DNA of 64,000 bases from the NCBI RefSeq assembly GCF_008641045.1, contig NW_022196248.1:42501-106500 (forward strand), in the 5' to 3' direction. This document shows positions 44,758-55,036 of this stretch, in pieces. Each line of letters starts with the position of its first letter. Position 1 is the first letter of the stretch. Position numbers and translations under genes: made by a program. Source of the DNA: Pistacia vera. Its lineage: Eukaryota > Streptophyta > Magnoliopsida > Sapindales > Anacardiaceae. The notes under the pieces are model-generated. The model saw only the letters and a program-made list of their open reading frames with translations, did no database searches and was not told the origin of the DNA.

Positions 44758-46161
44758 TGATAGGCTATTCGCAAGTATACAAAATCGCACAAGTAGTAAA
44801 GCTCAAGTAAATGAGTGTCGAATCTCGAGAGAACTACCTACCAAGTACCAAACTAGTCTATTTTATTGCTATTTGATGAAACAGAATTTTAAGAATGAAT
44901 TAATGAAAAATAAAACAAACCAAAAAGTAAACAAAAGCAGAATTGTATAAATACTTTGGTAAAACGATCAATAAGACTAAACCTAGGGCACAGATTTCAC
45001 ACCAGTTTAATCATATGCATTGACAATTATTGCTAACCTAAATAAACTTATTCTAAAGGCCAAACTCCCTAATATTTCACTAACTTTCTCTCGAACAATT
45101 AGCGAATTAACCCTTAAGCAACAACCCAAAATATCTCTAAGTTGGATTTAGAAGCTAAGAGATCATTAAGTTCTATAGAATTTACCAGAGCCTTATAGAT
45201 CGTGGTAACCTATCTCTAGCGTTCGCTCAATCTATGGTTTTATTACCTTAGACTAATCAGGTTTCATCTCTCGATCTCAACCCAACCCATAAAATCATTC
45301 AACTCTCGGGCCCTTAAGAATTGAAAGCATTACACACAATAATAAAACTTAGAATTAATGCTCAATTTAAAATCAACAACAACAACGTCAACACATATTC
45401 ATAAATTAGGTTACATATTTAGCCCTAGAAAAAGGATTTAGTTCAGAGTTGCTATAATAAAAACAACCATTGTATAAACAAACATGAGTTCAAGAAAGAA
45501 AAATAGAAAAACTTCTCTAATTGGCAAATGAGAACTATAGGAATTCCGATCTCCAAAATAGTAGCCATTATTTCTCCTTCTCTAATCTCCCTAAAAACTA
45601 ATTAAAGACCCTTATTTATAGTGCTAGGGTTTTAAAGTTAATTAGGAAAGATTTATATGCCTTAAACCATTCAGATTCGGACTAGAAGAATACAATAACC
45701 CAGAAACGGTCACTGCAGTGATCATTCTTTCTGTCCCACAAGTCTGGAATCTTCAGAATTTGGTGAATTCATTGACATGAACTTTGTAGCTCTCTGAATA
45801 AGCTTTCCAACGCCACAAGAATCATTGAATTCCAATTTCTACAGCTCAAGTTATGATCGAAACATCGAAACATACTCATCTTGAAGGATTTCCAAGTTTT
45901 ACGTCGTATCTTCAACGCGTCACAACTTTCTAGTTGCAACTTTGATTCTTTCACCGTTTGTTCCTACTCGTCATAAATTCCATCGACATCATTCTTCTTC
46001 ATTCAAATATCATTTTTAACCCGAAAATACTCAAAATACACTCGTGATCCCGTAAAAGGTATTTATGAAGTAATTAACTCAAATTTCACAATAAAAACAC
46101 ATTTTTCCACAAATAATCCAATTGAATCATTAACAAAATATGTATTTACAAGCTCTTATCA
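44758..46161 (-). repeat. Solo LTR, 1404 bp, nested in the Tat LTR, 5-bp target duplication
   Basis: Begins TGATAGGC and ends CTTATCA, with AGGCT on both sides (44753-44757 and 46162-46166). Removing it restores an LTR colinear with 54144-54722. On the minus strand a TATA-type GCACTATAAATAAGG lies near 45610-45626, which suggests minus orientation. No coding region is present. Confidence 0.9.
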
Positions 46162-46166
46162 AGGCT

Positions 46167-46328
46167 CAAGAGTTTGCCTCGCCAAACCACTTTAAAAATC
46201 TCTTTGTTCTTTACTTTTTATATTCTTCACTCACTCATCGTTGATTATCTGTAATCACGCACACACTAGTTTCGATCCCGCCAAGGTCGATCAGATCACT
46301 CTAGTTGGTGCAGATTTCTGTATCAACA
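46167..46328 (+). repeat. 5' LTR, right part
   Basis: Matches 54556-54722 and ends CTGTATCAACA. Confidence 0.88.
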
Positions 46329-46350
46329 TTTTGGCATTAGAAGAAGGGCC
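46329..46350 (+). other. Primer binding region
   Basis: TTTTGGCATTAGAAGAAGGG, similar to the region inside the 5' LTR at 39652-39674. The tRNA was not identified. Confidence 0.55.
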
Positions 46351-47225
46351 TCCGTATCAGTCACAGCAACCTACCCAATCCAGGCCCACAATGGTGCACA
46401 CTATATCAAAGACCACCACCGGAAACCTTGAAAATGTGGAAACCACCCACCAGGAGGTGCAATAGGATGCCACTGGACGCTGACCACCTATGCCACCAAC
46501 TCAGCACGTCACGAATAACTAGGGGGCAGGGACGTCAAACCCCGAGAATGGTCAGCTAGTGAAGATGATCAAAACAATGGTTGCACAGGTGATGCAACAA
46601 AACGTGGCTGAGCTGAGGAATCAGTAACCAACTGCCTAGAACCTCAACTAGCCACGCTTCACCAATGCCACCTCAACAGGTATGAATTATACAGGTGGCC
46701 AGTCTGGTTCATCGGCGCCAAGAGGCGACCGATACCCCCGACATCACAAACTGCATTCTGCTCACGAGCTTGAGTCCCACGGGCAAACTAACCCCAGAAG
46801 GCGGCTACGGAAGCAACCACTAGGGGAAAGTGAAGGCAACAATCACCCCCGAGACGCTCGACGGTATCCCCAACGTCAGCGTTTCGGTATTAACCCATGC
46901 CCAAGACAAGATCGATCCTCACAAGCTTGCGAGACGAGTCATATGTACCAATCTGGCAATGATCGTCGTTCCGATTATAACCAAAGTTGTGAGCAATGTA
47001 TTGACAAGCATGATAGCACTTATCAGCCTAGCTATCATGACTCAACTTTGCGCATCAACACACATACTGGAGGGGCTTCGCAAGCGACAGACTTGCGAAC
47101 TCATTTGCTCAAAGTAAGGCTGAATAGAGCCAGCTACGACAACTACAATGAAGACATAGATCGCGTGCAGAAAATGCTCGATGATCTAAAAGCCCGCTAG
47201 AACGGAATGGCTGAAGAAATAGTAA
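46345..47225 (+). pseudogene. Tat gag, N-terminal part
   Basis: The frame at 46682-47200 is rich in Arg, Gly, Ser and His and ends DIDRVQKMLDDLKAR, typical of the stretch before the gag core. An earlier piece starts LALEEGPPYQSQQP. Stops lie between the pieces. The hAT element is inserted directly after. Confidence 0.65.
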
Positions 47226-47233
47226 GTTCCCCC

Positions 47234-47430
47234 TAAAGGTGGAAAAGCAACCAGCCCGACCCGCCGCGGGCCCGTTACTGCAAATGGCGGGTTGGTCCTG
47301 ACCCGCCCAGTGACATTGGCGGGCCGGGTTAGGCCCGCCAATATTAGAGAATTGGCTGGCCCAACTCGGACCGCCAACCCTAACCCTCCGGGTTAGGCAC
47401 GAGTTGGGCCGGGTTAACCCGCTTTTTGAT
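47234..47430. repeat. hAT left terminal and subterminal repeat region
   Basis: The inverted terminal repeat is followed by repeated ACCCGCC, GGCGGG and GGGTTAGG words that also occur, inverted, at the other end. hAT transposases usually bind such subterminal repeats. Confidence 0.8.
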
Positions 47431-47814
47431 TTTTTTTTTTTTGATTTTGTTTTGTTTTGTTTTATTTTATTTAAGTTTAAATGTTTAATTAACTTTTCAA
47501 ATGAATAACTAACAATTTATAAATGTAATTGTTTTTAGTTAATTGTTAATTTCTTTTCAAATATCAATAATTAAATTAAATTAATTTTTTTTTTTTTGTT
47601 AACATTCCAAATATTAATTCAATTTTAATACATTAAAATTGTAATATAAGAATAATTAAATTTATTCATTTATTAAAAAATAAAATAAGAAATTACAATA
47701 ATTATTACCTCGTTAAAAACCTCACCAAGAAAAACCCAATAGGACAAAAACTTGGTAAGGAAAAAAGAGTGCAATAATTGACAATTAATTTACAAGTTAC
47801 AATTTACAAAACAA

Positions 47815-50055
47815 CTAATTTTGGGGTTCACTAGGACCTCCCTCATCCGTATCATCTATATTACAAAATTGAAATGATTCTATTAAAGTATCGTCGACAA
47901 CCTCGTATTGACCTTGATGGCGCGACCGTTCCCAATCTCGAAGACATGTGAGGACTTCAATCATTTGTGGTGAAAGTTTAGTCCTCCTTTCATTTAAAAT
48001 TCTTCCACTTGCACTAAATGTTTGTTCGGATGAGACGGTTGAGACAGGAACAGCGAAAACATCCAAGGCAAGTCTTGATAATACCGGAAAAATACATTTT
48101 CTGGCTCTCCAATAGTCTAAGAGATCAATGTTGGCTCTCTGTTGTGGATCTACTGGTAACATTTCAGGGGTTACCAAATATTGTTGAAGCTCATTACTCT
48201 GCGACTGCATGGAAGACAGTACATTAGTTGTTGTTGTTGGTGGAGCTTCTGAAGAGGAGGCTGTGCTTCGGATTCGGGTCCTCTTCGGCCTATTCAGTGC
48301 ACCCCAAGAGTAGAAGTCTTCATTTGTTTCTTCTGATGCAGCTTCCCTGGATGTTTCGCCTCTTTGCGGGTTCCCATACCTGTTTTCATACTGGAAATAT
48401 ACTTCGAAAAGTGTATTTTTTACCTCTCCTATTTGATTGGCATATACTTCGGTTTGTAAATTTTCACATAAATTGTCAAAACCATTTTCTAAACCTGCTA
48501 ATTTAATTCTAGGATCAAATATAGCACCTAAACAATAAAGAAAAGGAATGGGTTCCCAATATTTTAAAAAAAAAATTTCCATTGCCTTTATTGGTGCATT
48601 TAAAATTACATTGTCTTTGTTTTTTATAAATAACTCGGAAATTTTTATAATTGTATGTATTACCAATGGACTAGTAGGATAATACACACCAGAAAGTTGT
48701 AAAGTGGATTGGTAAAAAGTTTTAAGAAAAGAATGAAATACTTTAGCTATTTGCCAATCATTTTCTACCAAATAATGAGGACCTCTATTATTTGCTACAA
48801 AATAACTAATTATATTAGCATAAGGTAAACATGAATCAAGCATTAAATAAGTACTATTCCATCTAACAGGCATGTCTAATGCAAAAGTTTTAAGAGACAT
48901 ATTTGATTTTATACAAGCGTCTTGAAATTCAGCATTTCTTTTATTACTACTAGTAATCCAAGCTAAACAATCTCTAATTCTATTAATATTTTCTTTAATT
49001 GTTTTCATACCACTTTTCACAATTAAATTAATAACATGGCATGCACAACGTTGGTGAAAAAACTTCAAATTGTTATATAAAGGATAATTACTTTGAAAAT
49101 AATCTATAGCTTTACTATTAGAACTTGCATTATCTAAAGTTAAACTTATCACTTTACTAACAATATCATAATCTTCTAAAACTTCAACAATTTTATTATA
49201 AATTTGTTCACCACTATGATCAACATCCATTAATCTAAATCCTAATAAAGATTTATTTAATTTACATTCATTATCAAAATAATGACTAGTCACACAAATA
49301 TAATCTTGTTTAGCTCTACCACTCCAAATATCGGCAGTTAGAGCCACACTAACATGACAAGTATGTATTTTATTTTTTAATTCTAATTTCATTTTTTTAA
49401 ACAATTTTATTAAATCATTTCTAGCTGAAGTTTTAGAATAACTTTTAAATCCTGGAAAAAATGAATTTTGAACAAATCTTTCAAAATATTTATCTTCAGC
49501 CATATTAATAGGTTGATCAGTTGCAGCAATATATAAAGCTAATTGTTCCCTATATACATCAGAACTATAATGCCAATTAGTACCCATATTAGTTACTTGA
49601 GTTTGATTGCTTTCTCTATTTCCATGTTGATTAATATGTTTATTAGCATGACTTTTTAAAGTACTAGTACCATTACCTGAATCAGCTTTATAAATATTTC
49701 CACAGTATTTGCATCTCGCTTTCTTGACTTGAACGTCATTTTCTGTCTCGTAAAACTTGTCGAAATGCGCCCAAACATCTGATGTGTGTCTGTCTTCGCT
49801 TCCGACGGCAGTTGATGATCCCGCCTCAGATTGAGATGAAGTTGGACGAGCACGACGATTACGAGGACGACTTCTAGAACCACCGGGAGCTGTTGGAATC
49901 GGGGGCATAATTTGAGGTGTATCGGATTTTGAGAATGGGAAAGCGGGACTATTTGAATCTCCTCCTGCATTTATGTTGGTAAAATCAGCGAGACTAGGAC
50001 TAGGATAGTAGTTTCCGTCATCATTGTAATTGATGGGAGAGAAATATCTATCCAT
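47815..50055 (-). CDS. hAT transposase, 746 residues, BED zinc finger and dimerisation domain
   Basis: Catalyses cut-and-paste movement of the element in the nucleus. ATG at 50053-50055, stop at 47815. A disordered Pro/Ser/Arg N-terminus (1-90) is followed by a BED zinc finger (about 93-140: Trp at 95, Cys at 115 and 118, His at 136 and 140). Then comes the RNase H-like catalytic core, with Asp candidates in ALTADIWSG and ISLTLDNASSN, and RWNSTYLML. The C-terminal hAT dimerisation domain (about 640-710) has LDYWRARKCIFPVLSRLALD and VSSEQTFSASGRI, which supplies the Glu candidate, then RTKLSP. The length suits the family. Related host genes of the RICESLEEPER type lack terminal repeats; here repeats and a target duplication mark a transposon. 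The frame has no stop, so it may be functional or recently active. Confidence 0.95.
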   Translation of the reverse strand: MDRYFSPINYNDDGNYYPSPSLADFTNINAGGDSNSPAFPFSKSDTPQIMPPIPTAPGGSRSRPRNRRARPTSSQSEAGSSTAVGSEDRHTSDVWAHFDKFYETENDVQVKKARCKYCGNIYKADSGNGTSTLKSHANKHINQHGNRESNQTQVTNMGTNWHYSSDVYREQLALYIAATDQPINMAEDKYFERFVQNSFFPGFKSYSKTSARNDLIKLFKKMKLELKNKIHTCHVSVALTADIWSGRAKQDYICVTSHYFDNECKLNKSLLGFRLMDVDHSGEQIYNKIVEVLEDYDIVSKVISLTLDNASSNSKAIDYFQSNYPLYNNLKFFHQRCACHVINLIVKSGMKTIKENINRIRDCLAWITSSNKRNAEFQDACIKSNMSLKTFALDMPVRWNSTYLMLDSCLPYANIISYFVANNRGPHYLVENDWQIAKVFHSFLKTFYQSTLQLSGVYYPTSPLVIHTIIKISELFIKNKDNVILNAPIKAMEIFFLKYWEPIPFLYCLGAIFDPRIKLAGLENGFDNLCENLQTEVYANQIGEVKNTLFEVYFQYENRYGNPQRGETSREAASEETNEDFYSWGALNRPKRTRIRSTASSSEAPPTTTTNVLSSMQSQSNELQQYLVTPEMLPVDPQQRANIDLLDYWRARKCIFPVLSRLALDVFAVPVSTVSSEQTFSASGRILNERRTKLSPQMIEVLTCLRDWERSRHQGQYEVVDDTLIESFQFCNIDDTDEGGPSEPQN

Positions 50056-50420
50056 TGTAGTTGAAAAAAAAAATTGATGTAGAAGAAATAAAAATTAAAG
50101 AAAGAGAATTGGAATTTGGAAATTGGAATTTGGAATTTGGAAAATTGGAAATATGAATTAAAAATTACAAAAACTAATAAAAATTAAAATATGAGCAAAT
50201 TGCAAAAACTAATAAATGAATAATTGAGAGATTAGAGATTAGAGAATATGAGAGAATGAGAGAATTTGAGTTGTGAGAAAAATGTGAGAGTTTAGGGCCA
50301 ATTTATAGGAAAAAATGGGAAAGAAAAATGACGAAATAGACCCCTCCAACGGCTATATTTCAAGGATAAAAGGGTAATTTGTAAAATAAAATAAAATTTT
50401 TTATTATTTTTTATTTTTTT
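50056..50420. other. hAT 5' untranslated and promoter region
   Basis: AT-rich stretch upstream of the transposase ATG (minus strand), with short GGAATTTGG repeats at 50110-50145 and AGAGATTAGAGA repeats near 50230. Confidence 0.5.
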
Positions 50421-50432
50421 TCGGCCAACCTG

Positions 50433-50500
50433 CCGGGTTGGCTGTTGCAACCCGGTGGGTTAACCCGACCCGACCCACCAGGTTGCAACAGCCAACCCGG
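50433..50500. repeat. Near-perfect inverted repeat in the hAT subterminal region
   Basis: Arms 50433-50460 and 50473-50500 are 28 bases each with one mismatch (C50453 against A50480), around a 12-base loop. This could form a cruciform. Confidence 0.92.
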
Positions 50501-50711
50501 CGAGTTGTCGGGTCTCTTGCAAAAGAGACAAAACAGTAACCCACCGGGTTGCGAGTTACCATTGTGCAACTCGGCCCGCTCGGGGGTTGCTGTCGGGTTA
50601 GGGTCAACCCGGACCGCCATCTTGGCAGTCTGGGTTTAACCCGCATTTTTACGGGCCGGGTTAGGGTTGACCCGCCTAACCCGGCCCAAATTTTCCACCT
50701 CTAGTTACCCT

Positions 50712-51205
50712 TTTACTGAGGAAGTTCGCCAGGCTCCGCTTCCACAAGGATTCAAGGCATTAGAGCTACACTAGGTCTGTGACTTGGCGAAATGTTGATG
50801 CTTCGCAGTCACACTGGTATAGGATGCCAAGAGGTGATATAAGAGGCTCAAGGCCTGGCAACAATTCTCCTTGCTGTACTTACAACAATTTCAAGTGAGA
50901 AGACAGCTCACAATGTCGCTCAGCGACTTGAGTAACATTCGTCAGAAGAGAGATGAAACATTGACCTCGTATTTAACGAGGTTCCAGAATGAGCAAGCAA
51001 AAGTTTCGAATGCACCCGAAAAGTCCATCCGAACTTTGCTAATTGTAGGGATCAAGCTGAACACAGAGTTTGGAAAGAGCTCCAAAGTGAAGATCACGTG
51101 AGCTTGGCCAAATTTTACCAAATGATTGCAAAACACCAGTGGGTAGAAAGCTCGCTGGCAGCATTGGCCAGAAGTTTGACTCGAGGGGTCTCAAAATTTA
51201 GTTTG
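50712..51205 (+). pseudogene. Tat gag core, remainder
   Basis: FQVRRQLTMSLSDLSNIRQKRDETLTSYLTRF followed by FGKSSKVK and LARSLTRGVSKF is the retrotransposon-gag core. It parallels FLRHF ... LSYLSNIR in the other Tat elements. A stop occurs near 51099. It ends almost against the 3' end of the antisense gene. Confidence 0.75.
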
Positions 51206-51216
51206 TTGCTGGCACC

Positions 51217-53683
51217 TCATTGTTGTACTAAATTCTTCTCAGCCTAAGTTGCCTCGGCTTCAACCTTAGCTCGTGCGACCTTAGTCGCTTTGAGCTTGTC
51301 AAGGAACTCCATTTCCTTGACCCCGAAGGTCTCCACTTCCTCCCTAAGCCGCTCGAGCTTAGCCTGCTTAACTTCCTTCTCTTTCTTCGCAACCTCAGCC
51401 CTGGCCAGAGCATCTTCTTTCACCGTCTCTGCCAGTTGCTACCCTTTATGAGTGCCCTCCAAGGTGGGATAGCACTCATTATAGAGAAGTTTGCTCACCA
51501 TGGCAGCCTAAAAAAAAGATAAGATGGAAAGTAAGGAAGAAGTAATGATAGCATGTGAATAAAAGAAACGAAAGGCGAACTATTAGTACCTCTGCCGCAT
51601 AGTTGCACAGCAAGGCTAACATCTCGGTGGGAGCAGTATCCCTAACGACCATGAATGTTCGTAGGGTGACGCCATCCCTGGCCGTCGCGACCCTAACACT
51701 GATGTGGTCGGGGAGTTGGTCGATTAGCTCATCAACCATAGCTTGAGCTACTTCGTCTGTCTTCTTGTCTCCCCGCCAAGACGAGCTGGACTTACTTCCC
51801 TCGACAACAACAATCTCACCCGCAGAAGCGGATTTCTTCTTGGCCATAGTCTTTTTTTGGCCACCAGCCTGCACAGTGACCTCTTTGCCCGAGCCAACTT
51901 GTTGCTTAGCCACTTTCTGCTTTCCCAAGCCTGCCAAAGGCTTGGATGATTTCTTCTTGCCCAAGCCATCATGCTGCTTAGGTCTCTTCTATTTTCCTGA
52001 GCCCCCAGTTAGCTCGAGCATTTTCTTTACCAACCCTTTTGGGGTTCAGAGATACCTTTCCTGCCAACTCCCTTCGAGGCAGTCATGGGCTTCTTCACAC
52101 TTGGGCTTTCCCCAAGTTCTCCTCTGTTGCACTTTGTGCCAGCAAGGTCGATGGGTTGCATCGTCGCCAAAACAGTTGATGCTTTCTTGGCAATCGCGGA
52201 AACTACCGCCGCCTTTTTCTTGAGGCCCTTTGGTTTCTCGGCCCACATTTCTGCAAAAAAAAAAGCAAACAGTAAGCAACCTATCCGCGCGGGGAAATAA
52301 GAGTGAGCAAATGATAACTTAACCTTTTTCAAGAATGGCGAAAAAATTGGCATCATCTTGACAGAAGCCATATGCCCTCAGGTAAGGAAGCATGAGGATC
52401 TCGTTAACGTTACGCTGACCGTCGGGAAGGTTGCTGAAACACTGAAGCCTCTACAAGCTCACGGCAGGAAGATAGTTCTGCTCGAGGTTAACTGCAAAAC
52501 AAAACAACTCAATTAGCTAAAACACAAAGCTTGAAAGCGACCCTCGCACTCACGAGAAGTCAAAGTCTTACTCACTTTCGAAGCGAAAACGCGGGTCTCT
52601 CGGGCTTCATAGAAGAAAGATTGGGAGTCCCAATGCGGGACCTTCTTCAGGACATTGACCAGCTCGTTGAAACGTACCATCCTCGCCTTGGAAAGGTAGT
52701 ACGTTTGGTCTTGCCCTTTTTTGAGCCTGTACAGGTGGACAAACTCCTCGACAAATGGCTCGCCCAATTCAGCGATCATGTACGCAATGTACAAACCCAT
52801 GATTATGACGTATGAGTTCATGGACAGTTGGAGAGGAATGATGTCAAACCACCTCAGAATGCTATCAATAAAATAATGAGAGGGAATGGATACCCCGCAT
52901 CTTAGGAGGGTCTCAGAGATCGCCACCCAACCGGGTGAGGGATTCTTCCGAGAATAGCCCCTAGAACCATCAAATTAAGCTAAGGCGCATAAACCGCTCT
53001 TATGCACTCTAGATCCCCGATTGTAATCGAGGATTGTGGTTCTCTTCGCAACCTATGAACTGGAGATCGCTTGCGGTAAGCCAACTACACCGAGACGCGA
53101 TTGGACGAGCCCACCTCATCGGGGTCCGAACTCCTTGTGACGAGTTCCTCGGAGACCTTAGGGATTATGTCCCCAAGGACTGCCGAGCCTGCAGGTGAGT
53201 CAAACATGCGATCAACCGTGTGACTGCTAGAAGAAGACATAATTATAGCTCGCCTCTAGGTACTTGAAACAAAAGCGAACATGTGTTAGAGCTCAAAAAA
53301 CTCGGCGACGTATCCACACTTGCTTTCAGTTCAGGCACCCAAGATAGCTCGCCCCACACGACGAACGCACATGACCTACCCAAGATTCCAAGGGCCACCG
53401 CAATAAACCCTCCTTAAACCCAAGACCGTCGGAGACACATCAAAAAACCCTACTAAAGCCCTAGAAAACTCAATGTGGCCATAACAGTGGCCACACTTTG
53501 ATGCGAAAATTGGAAAAATAAATAAAGAGAAGGAAAAAAAGCCTTACCGAAATGAGAGCAGTTGAAGAACTCGTCGAAAAGAGCACTGTGATGACGATGA
53601 AGCAGCGACAGAATGAACGAAGACGTCAGAGAATTCTCGTAAGTTGAATGAGTTTTTTATGACATTGCCAGCTTTTATAGTGT
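51217..53683 (-). pseudogene. Antisense gene of the pol-less Tat element, multi-exon, several stops
   Basis: Minus strand. TATA at 53673-53679; leader; intron 53263-53547; ATG at 53238-53240 (MSSSSSHTVDRMFDSPAG); first coding exon to about 52577, with the Transposase_28-like VSIPSHYFIDSILRWFDIIPLQL and MNSYVIIMGLYIAYM; intron about 52497-52576; exon with LPDGQRNV and LMLPYLRAYGF; intron 52251-52323, across which the frame joins cleanly (EK to EMWAEKPKGL); a Lys-rich exon; intron 51508-51589, also clean (NYAAE to AAMVSKLL); then a coiled coil ending near 51217. Stops near 53128 and 52460 and a frameshift near 52000 break it. Same gene as at 9903-12617; function unknown. Confidence 0.75.
53673..53679 (-). 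promoter_or_regulatory. TATA box of the antisense gene (pol-less Tat element)
   Basis: The minus strand reads CACTATAAAAGCTGG. It lies about 130 bases upstream of the first splice donor, as in the other element. Confidence 0.6.
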
Positions 53684-54143
53684 TTTGCATGGGAGAAAAA
53701 AGGGCGGGGTTCAATCGTGACCATCAATCTACAGTGAATCTCGACCCTTCGTTTGTCAAACAATCTTAGCCCTCAGACATGGCCACGTGTCGTCCATCCA
53801 CAACGAGTAACAAACCGTCAGACTGCTGTAATGATAACCGTTGCCGCACGTGGACAACTATAGTCTCCCATGCGCGACGAAATGTGACTGCCAAAGGTTA
53901 CCGCATTTAATGCGTCATGACTACATTGAATTTATATAACTGCCCTAATTTTTCATATTCTGAGTCTGTCAAGTATCGCAGGAAATAAAAATCCAAGTGT
54001 GAAGTATCTCGACCAGGCACAAGGTCGACCCTCGAAGCTCGATCGAACCTGCATCTGGTGACCTGTTGATAATGTTGAGCTTGGTATCGAATCGAGCAAT
54101 AGTCTTCAAAGCCTGAAACGAGCATTGAACACTAGAGGGCAGA
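53684..54143. other. Region between the antisense promoter and the 3' LTR
   Basis: Non-coding, with moderate GC. It ends in ACTAGAGGGCAGA, the likely polypurine tract, directly before the LTR. Confidence 0.55.
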
Positions 54144-54722
54144 TGTTGTGTGTGATTTTTTCACCAAGCTCAGGCTACTGCGAGGATGTAGCTCGACCCA
54201 AAATCAGCTCGACTACAACGATTGTCCGACCCAACATAAGCTTGTCGAGATTTAGCTCGACCCAGCACAAGCTAGTCGTGAACAATCCGTGCAATCGTTC
54301 AACCAATTCACAGATTGCTCCAGATCCTAGATATTATGGGAACGATCAAATCGACAGCAATCCTTGCGCAATCACATCGCCCAATCACGAGAATATCGGA
54401 GTTGCATTTTAGATCAATTGTAATCCCTTTATTTTTGCTCTTTCTTTTGTATAAACATTGTATATAAACCCCCTCCAATGATGGAAAAGGGGTTACGAAA
54501 TTTTTATAGAATTCTTATTGTAAGCTCTCACAGCAAATACAAGAACAGTGGACGTAGGCTCTAGAGTTTACCTCGTCGAACCACTTTAAAAATCTCTTTG
54601 TTCTTTACTTTTTATATTCTTCACTCACTCATCGCTAATTATCCGTAATCACGCACACATCAGTTTCGATCCCGCTAAGGTCAATCGGATCACTCTAGTT
54701 GATGCAGATTTCTGTATCAACA
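54144..54722 (+). repeat. 3' LTR, 579 bp
   Basis: TGTTGTGTGTGATTTT to CTGTATCAACA, matching the split 5' LTR. ATATA follows. The GTGGACGTAGGCTC ... CGAACCACTTTAAA block lies at 54547-54595. Confidence 0.92.
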
Positions 54723-54789
54723 ATATATATATATATATGTTTTTTAGATTAATTAAGAGGGATTTTTTTAATATATCACTAAATAATGT

Positions 54790-55036
54790 TTTTTTTTAAT
54801 GTAAAACCAGATCCACATCCACCCAATTTCTCTTCCAATGTATCTTCAGTAGGCGCTCTGACATTGAGGACTTTTAAATAATTTGTATGATCTCCCGCCA
54901 TCCCTTTCCTAAAGAAGACTTTAGTTTTAATCCCTTCATTGACTCTACCATCTCACCTCTAAAAATGTTTCATGTTATCAAAACTGCAGAATTTTGATAT
55001 TTCTTCTGTCACATTTTGACCTTCTTCTATCACCTC
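54790..55036 (-). pseudogene. Sulfotransferase fragment, third copy, 3' end only
   Basis: Matches the last 80 or so codons of 30430-31426 (DNMKHF-like, FFRKGMAGDHTNYLKV-like and the final SGFTL), with indels. The upstream part with the PAPS site is missing. Same strand as the other two copies. Confidence 0.78.

Larger units (their letters stand above)
47234..50703 (-). mobile_element. hAT DNA transposon, 3470 bp, potentially autonomous
   Basis: Ends TAAAGGTGGAAAAGC at left and, in reverse complement, TAGAGGTGGAAAATT at right. They are flanked by the 8-bp sequences GTTCCCCC (47226-47233) and GTTACCCT (50704-50711), matching at 6 of 8. Both subterminal regions (47250-47430 and 50420-50690) are GC-rich and crowded with GGGTT/AACCC and GGCCCG words, while the interior is AT-rich. 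It encodes one uninterrupted transposase and splits the gag of the host retroelement. Confidence 0.92.
44343..54722 (+). mobile_element. Tat-type Ty3 element without pol, plus strand, with nested solo LTR and hAT element
   Basis: The LTRs are 44343-46328 (split by an insertion, 577 bases without it) and 54144-54722 (579). ATATA flanks both ends, though in an AT run. Inside are a gag remnant on the plus strand and, tail to tail, an antisense gene on the minus strand. No protease, RT, RNase H or integrase is present. The PBS-like TTTTGGCATTAGAAGAAGGG at 46329 matches the other Tat family. It interrupts the flank between copy C and the third sulfotransferase. Confidence 0.87.

Noticed and set aside
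44540..44950. 136-codon frame crossing from the Tat LTR into the nested solo LTR
   Set aside because: It spans the insertion junction at 44757/44758, so it is a chance fusion.
47815..50055. Domesticated RICESLEEPER-type host gene
   Set aside because: Terminal inverted repeats and an 8-bp target duplication enclose it, so a transposon is the simpler reading.
51743..52300. Plus-strand frames of 70-150 codons in the pol-less Tat element
   Set aside because: They are shadows of the minus-strand antisense gene, which has conserved protein words and splice sites.
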